NCBI RefSeq assembly: GCF_042453785.1
Contig: NC_091662.1
Span: 67,001-131,000 of the forward strand
DNA: 64,000 nt
Direction: 5' to 3'
From: Malus domestica
Taxonomy: Eukaryota > Streptophyta > Magnoliopsida > Rosales > Rosaceae
The position numbers and the translations under genes are program-made. Below, piece after piece: positions 11,514 to 22,962 of this stretch. The stretch's first letter is position 1. Every line of letters begins with the position of its first letter. The notes beneath the pieces are model-generated. The model was not told the DNA's origin. It worked only from the letters and a program-made list of their open reading frames with translations, and made no database searches.

Positions 11514-11961
11514 GAGCAGCCTGCTCCCGTCAAGCAACCCACTATCACGGCCCAACCTGCTCCTGCCGAGCAGCCTGCTCTCGTGACCCAGCCTGCTCCC
11601 GACGAGCAGCTCACTCCCGTGGCCCAGCCTGCTTTCGTCGAGCAGTCTACTCCGGTGGCCCAGCCTGCTCCTACCAAGCAGCCCACTCCTGTGGCCCAGC
11701 TTGCTCCTGCCAAGCAGCCTGCTCTCGTGACCCAGCCTGTTCCCGACGAGCAACCCACTCCCGTGGCCCAGCCTGCTTTCGTCGAGCAGCCCACTCCGGT
11801 GGCCCCGCCTGCTCCTGCCAAGCAGCCCACTCCCGTGGCCCAGCCTGCTCCTACCAAGCAGCCTGCTCTCGTGACCCAGCCTGCTCCCGACGAGTAACCC
11901 ACTCCGTTGGTCCAGCCTGCTTCTTTCGAGCAGCCCACTCTCAAGGCCCAACCTGCTCCCG
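11514..11961 (+). repeat. Pro/Gln-rich minisatellite in gag
   Basis: About a dozen copies of an 18 bp unit, often paired into 36 bp units, encode QPAPxEQPTPVA-type repeats. The in-frame TAA at 11895 sits where neighbouring units have CAA or CAG, so a C-to-T change explains the stop. Element 2 has a shorter version at about 23750-23960. Confidence 0.85.
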
Positions 11962-13379
11962 TGGCTTTCCAAGCAGCCCAAGTCGGCCCAAGACTATCTC
12001 AACCATCCGGACCTACCATCGAGCTGGGGGCATTCTCACCACATTTTTTTGTGGATTTGACATTTCCCAACTCAAATCTCGCGCCCGAAGTCTACCACCT
12101 TTCCACTGCCCAAAGAGGCGCATTCCTTCCAAGCTCTTCCAATCCAAATGGCGAACAACACTTGTCTCGACAAGTCATAGAGTTGACGAGCGCCCTTGCA
12201 CAACAGACAACCTTGGTGAATCAACTTTTGCAACGCATCGGGATCCAACGTGCCCCGGACGAGGTATCCCGAAGTAAGACAAGGGCAGACGGACATTTCC
12301 AGCAACGTCCCGGCAAGCAGCCACTCGACCAGCCACGAGCCGAACGTTTGGGCAGTGTACATTCCCGTCTTAGAGCGCGAAGGAGCATGCACTTTCGACT
12401 AGGCCCACGGAGGAGCATACATTCACGGTTGGGGTCATACTCCGATAGTCAACATGAACAACCTTCCGGGCAAAGTGTCTATTCGCAGCTAAGCCCACAA
12501 GGAGCGTCCTCCACCTCACATCAGAGTAGGCAGCACGACGGACGGAGAGAAGCAGTCACTCAATCCAGCTCAAGTTCAACCAGCAGCCTGCGAAGAACTC
12601 GCTCGCCTGCTAGGAACGCACCACATGCACTGCATCTGCGGCATAGACGAGCCAAACACATGGAAGAGCAGCCTAGACCAGTAAGTCATGGCTGGGGGCA
12701 GCCGAGAGCTCCGCTACCCCAACAAAAGGCAAATTCAGGAAGAAGTAGAGAGACTCTTGACCAAGCGATTGCATGATTTCCAACGCAACGAGGTCACCGA
12801 CGAGGCACTACGACGGAACATGACCAACATAAGCAGGTCACCCTTCACGGACGAGATCGAGCAGGCAGAGCCTCCACGAGAGTTCAGCATGCCACATTTC
12901 ACATCTTTCAAAGGGGATGAAGACCCGGAGAGACACTTAAAGCGTTACCGAAGCGCAATGATCCTTTATCGAAACAACGATGATCTCATGTGCAAGATAT
13001 TCGCCACCACTCTACAAGGCGAGGCGCAAGATTGGTTCTACACCCTGCCGCCACAATCCATCCGGAATTTCTACGAACTTTCTTTGGTTTTCACCAAAGA
13101 ATATTCATCATATCGCTCGATCAAAAAGAAGTCTGATCATTTGTTCAACGTCAAGAAGAACCCAAAGGAGTCGCTTCGCGATTATGTGAGGAGGTTCAAA
13201 GTAGAGAAGGCAAAAATAGTCGGATGCAATGACTCGATAGCTAGAGCAGCCTTCCAAAAAGGACTTCCAGCAGACCATCCGCTATTCGAAAAATTGATCA
13301 TGAAAGAAGATCTAACTCTGGCAGACTCTTTTGCTTTGGCAGAGAAGTATGCACTTTGGGATGAGGCTCGCCAATGCAC

Positions 13380-14220
13380 ATTCAAGGACTTGAAGAAGTC
13401 CCCGACATCACCTCCCTAGAAGCAGCGGAGGACTTATTCACATGTTTGACGGTATCTAAAGTAGCAATAAGCTCTACCATCATGCGAGAAGAGATGGGGG
13501 CCCGACTACCTGTATTCCACAGTTACCTGTATTCTACAGTTCAAAAGCTCTCCTCGATGTTATTAAAAATTCAAAAGCTAACTTTGGCGATAGTTGTTGC
13601 AACCCAGAAGCACAAGTTTTACTTTCAAACGCATGCAATCATCCTCATGACGTACTATTCTGCCCAATCCAGACGCGCGACGATAAAGGCGTAGACCCTG
13701 GCGGATGTAAAGTTTTTTGACGAACGCAACACTGGAAGGACACACTCGAAAGCAAGTTTTGTCCTCGTCACCCTAAAAGATTCTACATAGGAGCAACATG
13801 TACCGGCAATTGAGTACCATTTCTTGATGCGCATCACACGGCCCTAGCCGACCCTTGCTCAATGATTCAACTCTAGAGTGGCCCAATACCGGCAGTTGAG
13901 CATCTCCTGCTGCGTATGACATGGCCCCATCTCCACAGCTCCCTACTGCGCCTTCACGCCGAGCCTAGGTGACGCAACAGAGCGGCCCAACGATGCCTCA
14001 GAAGTAGCCGAGCACACTCTAGCTGCGCCTACTCCACCCGATGGAGACTTCTGGCATTTGCATGTCGACGGCGCAGAAAAGCCTTCATCACTGCCGGCAG
14101 AGAAGGCTCCAAAAAGATGGATCCCATCTGGGAAGGTCCGTACAAGATCAGCAGAGTATGGGGCAAGAGTAATTACACCCTCGCCACCATGAAGCGACAA
14201 AAAGATTGAAAAGCAATGGA
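13380..14220 (+). pseudogene. Pol remnants (RNase H edge, integrase C-terminus), element 1
   Basis: Bases 13380-13690 encode, with frameshifts, FKDLKK...EDLFTCLTVSKVAIS and MREEMGARLPVF, matching the RT-thumb/RNase H start of Gypsy pol. Bases 14090-14210 encode a GSKKMDPIWEGPYKIS-type motif, the integrase C-terminal end. Everything between is missing compared with element 2, which keeps RNase H and integrase traces. This region cannot produce an active polymerase or integrase. Confidence 0.7.
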
Positions 14221-15439
14221 TGGCCTACAATCTGAAGAAGTACCATGTGTGACCTCCCGCTACATCAAAACCCGAAGACTCAATAAGCTTGACGGGTACC
14301 ACCTCACAAGCTGAGGACTATCCAGTTGTTATGCAGTTCCTACCTTACAGCTAAAGTTCTTGTTCGTTTCACTCGTTTTTCAATGAGGAATTTAGAAGTA
14401 ATCACAACTTGGCTTGACTGCATGCTTACAACAACTAATCACTCCTGCACTTCAAAAGAAGACTGCGCCCTTCTTAGGGACTCATCGCAGGAATTGCACC
14501 CCCCGAGGGACCAACCATGCTCTCCAGTGCGAGAGGGTAAACCAATTCTCCGACACCCATATGGGTCAGCTCTCCAAGACGGGAGGATAAACTTTACACT
14601 CCGAATATCCAGATATGGATGAGCCTGGCTGCCCTAGTATAACTAGATGCACGATGGCTTGCGCCGGGATTCCTAAAAGTAGCCGCAATGGTCTTTTTCA
14701 AGGCTTAGCTAACTGAAGGATTTTGGGTCTCTTGGCTTAATCCGTGGGGAACCGGGCCCTAGAGACGGAGAGGGCACATTACGCAGTACATCAGATGGAC
14801 GGCTGCCCTGGAATCCTAAAGCTGCTACCGAGTGCACTAAGGTAGCCTACGGATTCCGGAAGACTGCCTACGGCTTGCCCTTCGAGCAGTGAAGCCGCAC
14901 TAGACTTATACAACCGCACATTCTTGTGAAAGGTTAAACAAGCTAGCGCGCATATACGAAGTTTTATCCACTGCCGACATGCTACGTAGTCGATAAGCTT
15001 CACCTCTGCTAAGCGCAGAACAACCTACACCAAGTCCTAAAGTGTTGTGATACTTGCTACGCAACCTACGGAATTGAAGAAAGTCAAGGTTAACAGCCTA
15101 GTGGTTACGCGGACTTGTCTGCTTCTGTAAGTAAGGCATCCGGCTGCCAACCCTATGGCTAACAACTTTGCAAAGTTCTACACCAACACCTACGGCTGCA
15201 TAGGCTACGCGAGTTTGTCTGCTTATAAAAAAGTAGCATGCCTGCCACTGGTCTATCAAGTCTAAAGGTTAGGGCATGAACAAAAGAAGTGAAGATGAAG
15301 AAAAACAAAGGAAAACATGTTTATAAACAACTAGCAAAGGCCGAAGGAGTTCAAGCAAAACAAAAGCTACAAGGAAAAACAAAGAAAATCCTAAAGGCTA
15401 CCTAAAATACTACACTACAGCAGCTTGGACATCCCACGA
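14221..15439 (+). other. Non-coding spacer of Gypsy-type element 1
   Basis: This 1.2 kb between the pol remnant and the antisense frame has no convincing reading frame on either strand. It is well conserved with element 2 (27730-28955), including blocks such as CTCTCCAGTGCGAGAGGGTAA and CACTAAGGTAGC. Conservation without coding potential may only reflect recent common descent. Confidence 0.6.
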
Positions 15440-16104
15440 CTACTCGGTCGCCACACCTTCAACAGCCGTAACGCTCTTAGCAGCGGCATCATCCGACGCT
15501 TCACCCCTGGCTGCCCCAGTCTGGGCACTAACTTCTCCAACTACTTCACCAATGGAAGCCTTAAAAGTAAAAGCAAGCAAGTCTTCCGGAGAAATAGAGA
15601 AGGTTTTAAAACCTCAAGCCCATCCTTCTCACCCTTCAGTTGCTCATTCTTCTTAAGCAGACTAACACGGACGCGCTGCAACTCATCCACTCTCTTCTTA
15701 GCATAAGTAGCGAAACGAAGCTCAGAAATTGCAAGCTTAAGATCTTGAATCTGAGGCGAATCAATCTCAGCAGCAAAGGGAGCAGGCTTTGGCGCCACTT
15801 TAGCAGCAGAGTCCACCTTACCACTCTTCATAATAGCAAGTCTCTACAAAGATGAACCGGACTTGGCTCCCAAAGAACGTCCTGGTACAGACTTCGGCAC
15901 TGGGGGCATGATAAAACCTTTACGCTGAGTAATCTTATCCACAATTGTACTAGCCATTCTCAACATGGAAGACGCCACATGCTCAGATCTAGCAGCCTTA
16001 CATTTCTTCCCATTGGAAGAAGTCATGTCAATCACATACCTCTTGGTAACAAGCGGACCCTCATGAGCAGCGAAAAAAGTCTTTGGTTTTTTCTCAGCCG
16101 GCAT
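15440..16104 (-). pseudogene. Antisense ORF (aORF) of Gypsy-type element 1, coiled-coil protein
   Basis: Read on the minus strand, the frame starts MPAEKKPKTFFAAHEG and ends with an Ala/Glu-rich tail (GEASDDAAAKSV) at the stop 15440-15442. One in-frame TAG after AKSGSSL interrupts it; element 2 has GAG there. It contains a basic SSNGKKCKAARSE stretch, possibly a nuclear signal, and a heptad-like segment with RVDELQRVRVSLLKKNEQLK, likely a coiled coil. A related frame upstream to about 16260 suggests a longer original protein. Some Tat-lineage Gypsy elements carry an extra antisense gene between pol and the 3' LTR; this matches that position and strand. Function is unknown. Confidence 0.7.
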
Positions 16105-16923
16105 CTCTTGAGCAAGCAGAGAAGATCCATTTTCCCACCTTCACTTGCAGCAGGATCCACAACAGTGATTGGACGAGCCAGTGCATCCGCTTTGATCCTA
16201 TTCCCCTCATCTTTTGGGAACAGCCCACGTTTCTCCTGACGAAAAGAGTTAAAGTAGCCAACGTCATTCGTGGTACCTAGCAGGGAAGTTCAACCCAACA
16301 TTCCAACAGTTCATGAGGTTCGCAACCTCTTCATTTCTCTCAATCACCAGCCTAGCTCGAGTCATGTCCAAAAGCCTAAAAAGACATGAGCCATGTGACT
16401 TGCCTAACACTGCGCCCCAGTGCCACAATCCGAGTTCCCAGCCACACAAGCTGCCCTTGGTTCTAGCCAAGTCGAGCAGCTTAAAGCAGTGGTCCCTGCC
16501 ACAATACCTCATCGGCCCATGCCGAGTCGACTCCTGGCCCATGCCAGCCGACGTGCCGCACCACCCCGACGGCTGCCCCGCGGTAGCACTATCCATAAAG
16601 AAGACGAAGAAATCAACGAAAGACGGTCATTTGCACGGGCAAGATGTAGAAGATTGCTAGAAGAGGGGGAACAAATATCCTCTAAGCTATCTCTCTCTTG
16701 TAGGGTAGAATAAATCGCTCTCCAAAGTTGATTTAATAACCCACTTAAGGTGGATTTAAATAGGCTTTGAGAGAAATTTATTTCCCTTTCCTAGAAGGAT
16801 CTAATTTCCTATTAAAGAGAGAATCTACATCAAAATAGGAAGCAGTCCTAAGTTTCCTAAAGCAAGAAGATCTCTACACCTGCTGCCCTTTTCTGCGAGC
16901 AGCCCAACAGGTGTGGGGGCATT

Positions 16924-17667
16924 TGTGGAGCCAAAAATATTCACAGGGCGACACGTGGATTTTTGGACAAAAATGACAAAAATACCCTTGCAGTACAACG
17001 AGGTTCCTACGCGCAAGCAGCGGGCAACCCTCTTTCAACCAAGATAGAAGTGCCCAAAATAGGTAACAATTCAAAGTCCATCTCATCAAATCCTTTCTAC
17101 AAGGTAATTCCCAAACACATTCCTTTTAAATTATGTTAATTGACTAATTAATGGGTTTATTGCCTAATTAACCCATTAATTGTCAATTAAATCATCCATT
17201 ATATCCAAATAACTACAAAATACATCCAATTCAACCCTAAAACACCACATGGCCGGCTATCCCCATTTCAAAACCTAATCCATCACTTTTTTCTACCTTT
17301 TTCACCATTTCTTCCTTTTTATTACCCAATAAATTCAAAAACCACCAAAACATTCATCTTATGTTTAATAGCCAAATAAATTGGCTAATTAAACCTAAAT
17401 TAAACCTAAAAACCCTAGCCACCTCCTATCCCTATAAATATACTCCCATTCTCACCAAAAAGCTAATTCCAACACTTTGGCAAAAATCCCAAAATTCTCT
17501 AAACACTCTTTCTCTCTAAATTCTAACTTTGGCATCGGAGGTTCTTCGGCCAAAACCCCCCCCCATTCATCGTGGGCGCGTGAGGCTCTTGGCCTTAACC
17601 TAAGGTGTTAATTGTTTTGTAGGTGCAAAATCGTCCAAGATCGAGGAGGAAGAAATTTGCATCCACA
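16924..17667 (+). repeat. 3' LTR of Gypsy-type element 1
   Basis: The 744 bp copy begins TGTGGAGCC and ends GCATCCACA. Against the 5' LTR it shows four transitions (C to T twice, G to A twice, as read here) and one extra C in a homopolymer. The high identity points to a recent insertion. Confidence 0.92.
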
Positions 17668-17672
17668 AGTTC

Positions 17673-18090
17673 TTCTGGGTGATAGTCACTAGTTGGGCAG
17701 CCGACTAAATTAGTGAGATCGAGGGCATAGGATTTTTTTCCCATAAATCTAAAACAGAGACTTTATTCTATGGAGGTTAGCTTAGGGTCCATCGATAACT
17801 ATTTTGCATTTTTGGTTTTTGGCTTTTATTTTCTTGCTAGAAATAGATGTTTACAACAAACAGGAGGGATGAATAAGGATAAAGGATATCGGAAAGGTGA
17901 TGGGTAAGACGCGGAACAAATGCACATGGAATCGTACACAACATGAAAACCAAAAACTAAACAATTTTAACCAGGTTGTCTTTTTCTTGTCTGGGTTAAC
18001 ATTTTATGTCATCCCATTGTGCATTCTTCCTCCCACCACACGGTTCAAAGCAATTTTTCTTTTTTAATAATGAAGGATTGGATTTCTCCA

Positions 18091-18129
<39 letters not shown>

Positions 18130-18480
18130 GGATTGGACGATCCTTTCGAGTAGAACAATGTAGGAAGCGGATACAAAATATATTAATAAAGAGATAACAT
18201 CATGTATAAATCATATAATGTGGATTACATTGTCACAACTACATACGAGAAGCGGATCAACAAAAACACCAGATCGTATCCATTAAGCCACACACTGACA
18301 GAGTATGATATACGCCGGTGCGGTGATCAATCGCGAATGCAGATGCAATTTGCAGCATGAAACAGGGTGGATATCAAAAATCCCAATGAGGTATTATTAC
18401 ACAACTTAATGACAAAACTTGCAACGAAAGCACCGCTTTTAAGGGATTTAAGAAATGGAAGAGTTGACGAAACAGCTCAT
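17673..18480. other. Intergenic, MTHFR 3' flank
   Basis: The first part continues the sequence interrupted by Gypsy-type element 1. A pure AAT microsatellite lies at about 18089-18128. The part next to 18480 is probably the 3' UTR of MTHFR. No other feature is seen. Confidence 0.5.
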
Positions 18481-21400
18481 TCAGAAATCAGCAAAAACAG
18501 CAAAAACATCACCGTGGATGTAGTCATTATCTACCAAACTGACCAAAAAGTAGCTGCTCTGCACCTGCAAAAGTTGAGAACAAGATCGTGTCAATATTAC
18601 CAACTCAATTTCCATCAAAAGATCGAGTGGAAAGGTGTCTTGGGGGTTGGGGTTGTGGGGTACATTTCAACAATCAAATCATAAATATGTTAACAGGCAA
18701 GAAGAGACATTAATGAAAAACACAAACCTCTTCGAGCAATTTCCTAGATGAGTCACCCTCAGAGTATAAGCGGGCCCATCCTCTTGACCAGATTTCAAAT
18801 GCCTCGTCCTTCCAAACTATAAAACTCGTAGGATCCACGACAGTTGGTTGGATTATCTCCCTTGCTGGAAAGACGCCCCATGTTACTGCATTCACATCAG
18901 TCTGGCCAATATTAGATATCCAGCTCCCGTCTTTGTTCACGGCCATGTAAGTTAGAGATGGAAGAGCCTTGCATTTTTCAACAAGAGCATCCAACTTCTC
19001 CTTCGAACAGAAAAACTCTAGATAGGCTTTCTGATAAACATATCCTCCAGGGCCACCCCACCCTGAGAAACAAGGTAGAAATGTTAGAGTCTAGATAAAT
19101 ATGCAATTTTCAAGATCTCATACGAGGATAATCATCAAATATAAATATTAGTTTCAAGGAAAAGAAGAGAAACAAAAAATAATAAATCTCTTAGTTGTGC
19201 TGTAGTTTTGAAAAAGTAATTCAATCCGATCTTCATGATTGAAAAATAAAATAATGTGTCATATTATCAAGTTCAAGCTAGTTTTCCGCTGAACCTAGAC
19301 TTGCGATCCTGTAATTATCAAGTGATTTCAGTGATCCTGATAAAAACTCTTGATGATAAAAATCAAGTTAATTAAGATAAAGCCTCACTTGCAAAAAATG
19401 AGATACAAATTGAATCTTCGAATGGTTATCATAATCGCAAACAGACAAACATACTTGTCCTTATTGCTTACCAACAGACGGCGAGTCAGATCTTTCCCCA
19501 TTTACCGCTGGTTGGCTGTTGATGGTAAGGAAACCTTTAGTGTTAATTTTTCCTAGCAACTCGTTTATGATCCTCGTCTCTGGCTGAAGCCCATCTAGTT
19601 CAGACCAAGGGCTGCTTCTCAATTTTCCAAGGCATAACTTCTTAAATTTCTGATATGATTGCAATTCCAGTACGTCAGTTCATAGGTAGTTTGCTGACAA
19701 AGCTAAGAAAAAACAGAGTGAGATGGAAACTTCACCTCGTAGATATCTTCAATGCTCTTCAATGGGACAACCCATTCCTCAACAAGTTTCTTGTCACGTG
19801 CACGTGGCCGCATGAACTGTTGAAAAATTATGACTTAAAGTCATGCATACCCAACTCTAGTGCAAAGGCAAAATATAAAGTAAGAAAGAACATGTGGTTG
19901 TGAAAAACTTTAATCACATGAAATAAACTGGATTAGGAATAAAAGTAAAATTTTCTCTGAGAGAACACCATTGGAATGCTCAAGTATTTAACAATGTTGA
20001 CTAATCCACCCAAATCCATCCCGAAATTATAGGCCCCAAGACCAAATTTGTGTGTTTACTGTACCTGATAATCAGTCAGTGCTCCATATGAAGGGTTACC
20101 GGAATCACCCCACCGCCCATGTGGGTACATGTCCCAGCCTACGGTTCTTGATATGTAGCTCTTGGGACGATTAGCCCTACCATCAATTGCCAGGACGATT
20201 AGATATTTTCTTTGGGGGGTGTGTGTATTTGGGGGAGCAGTTGGGTTGCATACCAGAAAATTGGACGAACATCTTCTTTAACACGGAAAACATTTGCAGG
20301 GCGTCTCCAAGGTAAGGGCCTTGATATTTTGGACTCTTCAATCAGACCAAGATTCTGCCAAAGTAGTTAGTACAATTGTAAGGGGGACATATTTGGTGGT
20401 AAGTTTTAATCAAGCAACTCATATTATTCTGATGTACATCTGAAATCAAGTCAGAAGAATAAGAAAGATATAAAGAGAAAACCGTTAATATAGCCAATGC
20501 AGATTTCTCCATGTTGAGAGTATAAAGATGCAATGTCCTAATCCCATGAGCCAAAATCTTCTTGCACATCTCGGTTCCAAGGTGAATTCCGTATAATCTC
20601 ACAGCTTCTTCATTGTCTTTGATAGGCTCCAAGGCAGCAGTAACCTCAGCTGGTATCTACAGTGTGCCATTTTCTTGTTTGTAAAGTGGGGTGATGAGGA
20701 AGAAAAGTGAAGAGCAAAAAGGCGACTAATAATACCTTTGTTTTGCAGAAGCCAGTCATGCGTATGAAACCCTTGTAGTTATTAATGGGCATAATTCCAG
20801 GAACAATGGGACAAGTAATTCCAATTTGGCGACAGTCATTCACGAATTTGAGGAAAACATCAGTGTCGTAGAATAACTGAGTAACAATGAAATCGGCGCC
20901 AGCATCAACCTTTCTCTTCAAATAAAATAGATCACTCTGATATGCTTCTGGAGAGGCGAGGCCATCAGCTGCAATGGCGTCTGGGTGAGCCTCTGGATAA
21001 CCAGCAACAGTGACGCCAAAGTAGTCACCATATTTGGCTCTGATATGGGTGACCTGCAATTGCAATGGGTGATTTACTGATTTTGGAATTTACAGTGAAT
21101 TTGCAATGTGCAATTCGCAAGCAATAGATGAATGAATGTGTCAGACATATCTGGGGAATTATGGCATCATCATCATCGTCATCGAGAATTTCAGTAAGAT
21201 TAAGAAGAAGAGATGATCAACTAATAAAGAAGGTACGAACCAGGTCCAGGGCACAGGCAAAGCCTCCTTGGATCTGAACAAACTTGTCCTGGCCATGGGG
21301 CGGGTCGCCCCGGAGAGCAAGAACGTTCTGGAGGCCGTTGAACTTGATGGTTTGGAGGGCGTGGTCGATCTTGTCGACGGGCATGTTGGTGCAGGTGAGG

Positions 21401-21645
21401 TGCATCATGGTCTCCACGCAGATGAGGTTCTGCATCTTGTTGGCAATGTCCAGCGTCAGATCCGCCGTGGAGCCACCGGCACCCCAGGTTATGTCGCAGA
21501 AGGCCGGGCCGTGGGCCACCATCCGATCCAACCTCTCCAACAGGTTCTCCACGCCATCCTCCGTCTTTGGCGGGAAGAACTCGAAGGAGAAGACCACCTT
21601 CTTCTCATCCACCAATGACTCCTGGATCTTCTCTATCACCTTCAT
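18481..21645 (-). CDS. MTHFR: Methylenetetrahydrofolate reductase, 9 exons
   Basis: Exons on the minus strand: 21645-21241, 21053-20736, 20656-20483, 20354-20254, 20176-20065, 19816-19736, 19649-19472, 19062-18728 and 18564-18481. Splice sites are GT-AG and phases agree, giving 595 residues, the usual plant length. The N-terminal TIM-barrel catalytic domain (about 1-300) shows [13 protein letters not shown] with the conserved Glu at residue 22, plus [19 protein letters not shown] and [12 protein letters not shown]. The C-terminal regulatory domain (about 310-595) includes [56 protein letters not shown] and [16 protein letters not shown]. The enzyme reduces 5,10-methylene-THF to 5-methyl-THF for methionine synthesis; plant forms are cytosolic and use NADH. 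The frame is intact. A Mutator-like element starts 169 bp upstream of the ATG, and related Gypsy-type elements lie on both sides. Confidence 0.97.
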
Positions 21646-21813
21646 CCTTCCTTCTCTTGCTTGCGTCTTGTCTTGTCGATGAGAAGATTACTCAGACCTG
21701 TAATCTATGATAGAATAGAGTAGAGACCCACCACCTCCCACTGGCAAGTCTCTGAGTCCGCGAGTCTGGAGAGAAAGTGAGGGAGTCACCGACACACGGC
21801 AGAAGTGTTGTAG

Positions 21814-22772
21814 GGGTATTTATAATTTATAGCCAAAATTTAGCACACAAATTCATCAATGTCAGTTTTTATAAAACAATTCAAATATAGCCAAAAGTTC
21901 ACTTGAATAGACCCAACTACCCTCAAAATTAAAACTTAATTACACCTAAAACCAAAACCTAATTAAGCATCGTTATTCCCCAGTAACATTGCTGCCATAT
22001 TGGGATCCAGAGGCAACAACATCAATTTTCTTAGACTTTGGATTTGAATCGTCATATATATGATTCTCCTCGTCACCATAAAATCAATCTAAAATATTCT
22101 CATCTTCCAATGCACTTGTCTGGAGTGATTTGCTGCAAAGACCTTCCCCTGCCTCCCTCTTTTTCTTTTTGCCTTTTACAGATCCATATTAAAATTGATT
22201 CACCGGTTGTGCATATTATGCTCAATTTCCCTTAATTAAATGCCTAATTTGGGTAACCCTCTACTTAAAAGAGATCATATGCAGAATGCATAAGAACATG
22301 CAATCGCAGTTTCATAAAAAAAAATTACCTGCCGAATACAATTTTAAAAATATCCAGAAGTTAATAGTTCTAACAAAATTTTCTAAGAAATATCAATTAA
22401 TTATCACACAAGAATATTCAAAAATTGTAGTTATGTGAAATTTTTATCATGATCTTCGTTGTAGGCTTGTAAATTAAGAAATGAAATTTGATAATTTGAT
22501 TGACTTAATTTCCATTAGAATAAATACCTCTTTATTAAATGTTTAATTTCATCAGGCTCCTCTTTCTATCTTTTTGGATTCGAATTGAGATATGAAAATA
22601 ATTAAACCCTAAAATGAAAAAGAACACAAAGAGAATCTCTTTGGCGTTTGTTTTCCATTTTGAGGGTAATTTGGTATATTGATGTGAGGTTTTGGCTATA
22701 AATGATAGTTTTTATAAAAACTGACAATTTTGAATTTAAGACATAAATTTTGGATATAAACGATAATTTCTC
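21814..22772. mobile_element. Mutator-like non-autonomous element (Pack-MULE candidate) upstream of MTHFR
   Basis: A perfect 9 bp duplication GTGTTGTAG flanks the element (21805-21813 and 22773-22781), the hallmark size for Mutator-like transposons. The long terminal inverted repeats contain TTTATAGCCAAAATTTA on the left and its partner TAAATTTTGGATATAAAC on the right, plus a paired GTCAGTTTTTATAAAA block. No MURA transposase is present. The interior contains a minus-strand coding-like segment, listed separately. The insertion lies within the likely MTHFR promoter. Confidence 0.85.
21973..22083 (-). pseudogene. Captured gene fragment inside the Mutator-like element
   Basis: A 36-codon open segment on the minus strand (FYGDEENHIYDDSNPKSKK, then VVASGSQYGSNVTGE) ends in TAA. 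Its composition is clearly less AT-rich than the surrounding element, and it looks like the C-terminal end of a host protein. I do not recognise the parent gene. There is no start codon in the frame, so it is a fragment. Confidence 0.4.
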
Positions 22773-22781
22773 GTGTTGTAG

Positions 22782-22962
22782 TATGTATCATGTATGTAAC
22801 TAGATTCTAAAATTTCTTTCAGATTTTAGATCCCGATTTGCAAATCAAGGGACGGACCATTTGCCCAAAAGGAGTAACTACTAATAATGTGTGGCAATTG
22901 CAATTGCCTCCAAATGGCGATGGCATTAGGGATGGGCAAGGGTCGTGCCGGGTCCAAATTAG
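22782..22962. other. Short unassigned spacer left of Gypsy-type element 2
   Basis: This holds no recognised gene. It ends abruptly where a truncated LTR begins. It shows no similarity to the missing LTR half or to the Copia element found on the far side of Gypsy-type element 2. Confidence 0.4.

Larger units (their letters stand above)
10938..13419 (+). pseudogene. Gag pseudogene of Gypsy-type element 1
   Basis: The frame starts MARNLENSTSENSN and runs to an in-frame TAA at 11895. It continues open to 12776, and the conserved part lies in another frame (12688-13419), so there is one nonsense change and one frameshift. The N-terminal extension is made of tandem repeats (Ala/Thr/Val-rich, then QPAP/EQPTPVAQ units). 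A Retrotrans_gag domain follows, with FTSFKGDEDPERHLKRY, GEAQDWFYTLP and SLRDYVRRF. No zinc knuckle is found: after LWDEARQ the sequence passes directly to CTFKDLKK, which resembles the RT thumb region, so the end of gag, protease and most of RT are missing. It cannot encode an intact Gag. Confidence 0.85.
10031..17667 (+). mobile_element. Complete Gypsy-type LTR retrotransposon 1, internally deleted
   Basis: Two near-identical LTRs bound the element. The flanks AGTTT (10026-10030) and AGTTC (17668-17672) look like a 5 bp target duplication with one change. A primer site (TTGGTGCTTTCATTGAGAG) follows the 5' LTR and a purine tract (GTGTGGGGGCATT) precedes the 3' LTR. In order inside: a repetitive N-terminal gag extension, a Retrotrans_gag domain, a short RT-thumb/RNase H remnant (13380-13690), an integrase C-terminal remnant (about 14090-14210), a long non-coding stretch and an antisense frame (15440-16104). 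Protease, RT core and integrase core are absent. The gag, integrase tail and antisense frame suggest a Tat-like lineage; that placement is inference. Confidence 0.88.

Noticed and set aside
11426-11981. Long minus-strand Gly/Leu/Arg-rich frames
   Set aside because: They are mirror translations of the QPAP/EQPTPVAQ repeats of the gag frame and differ only by repeat phase.
18089-18128. CRISPR-like or complex repeat array
   Set aside because: It is a simple AAT microsatellite. No CRISPR array exists in the window, as expected for plant DNA.
21268-21682. Plus-strand open frames of 116-132 codons
   Set aside because: They lie fully opposite MTHFR exon 1, which has a clear family match on the minus strand.
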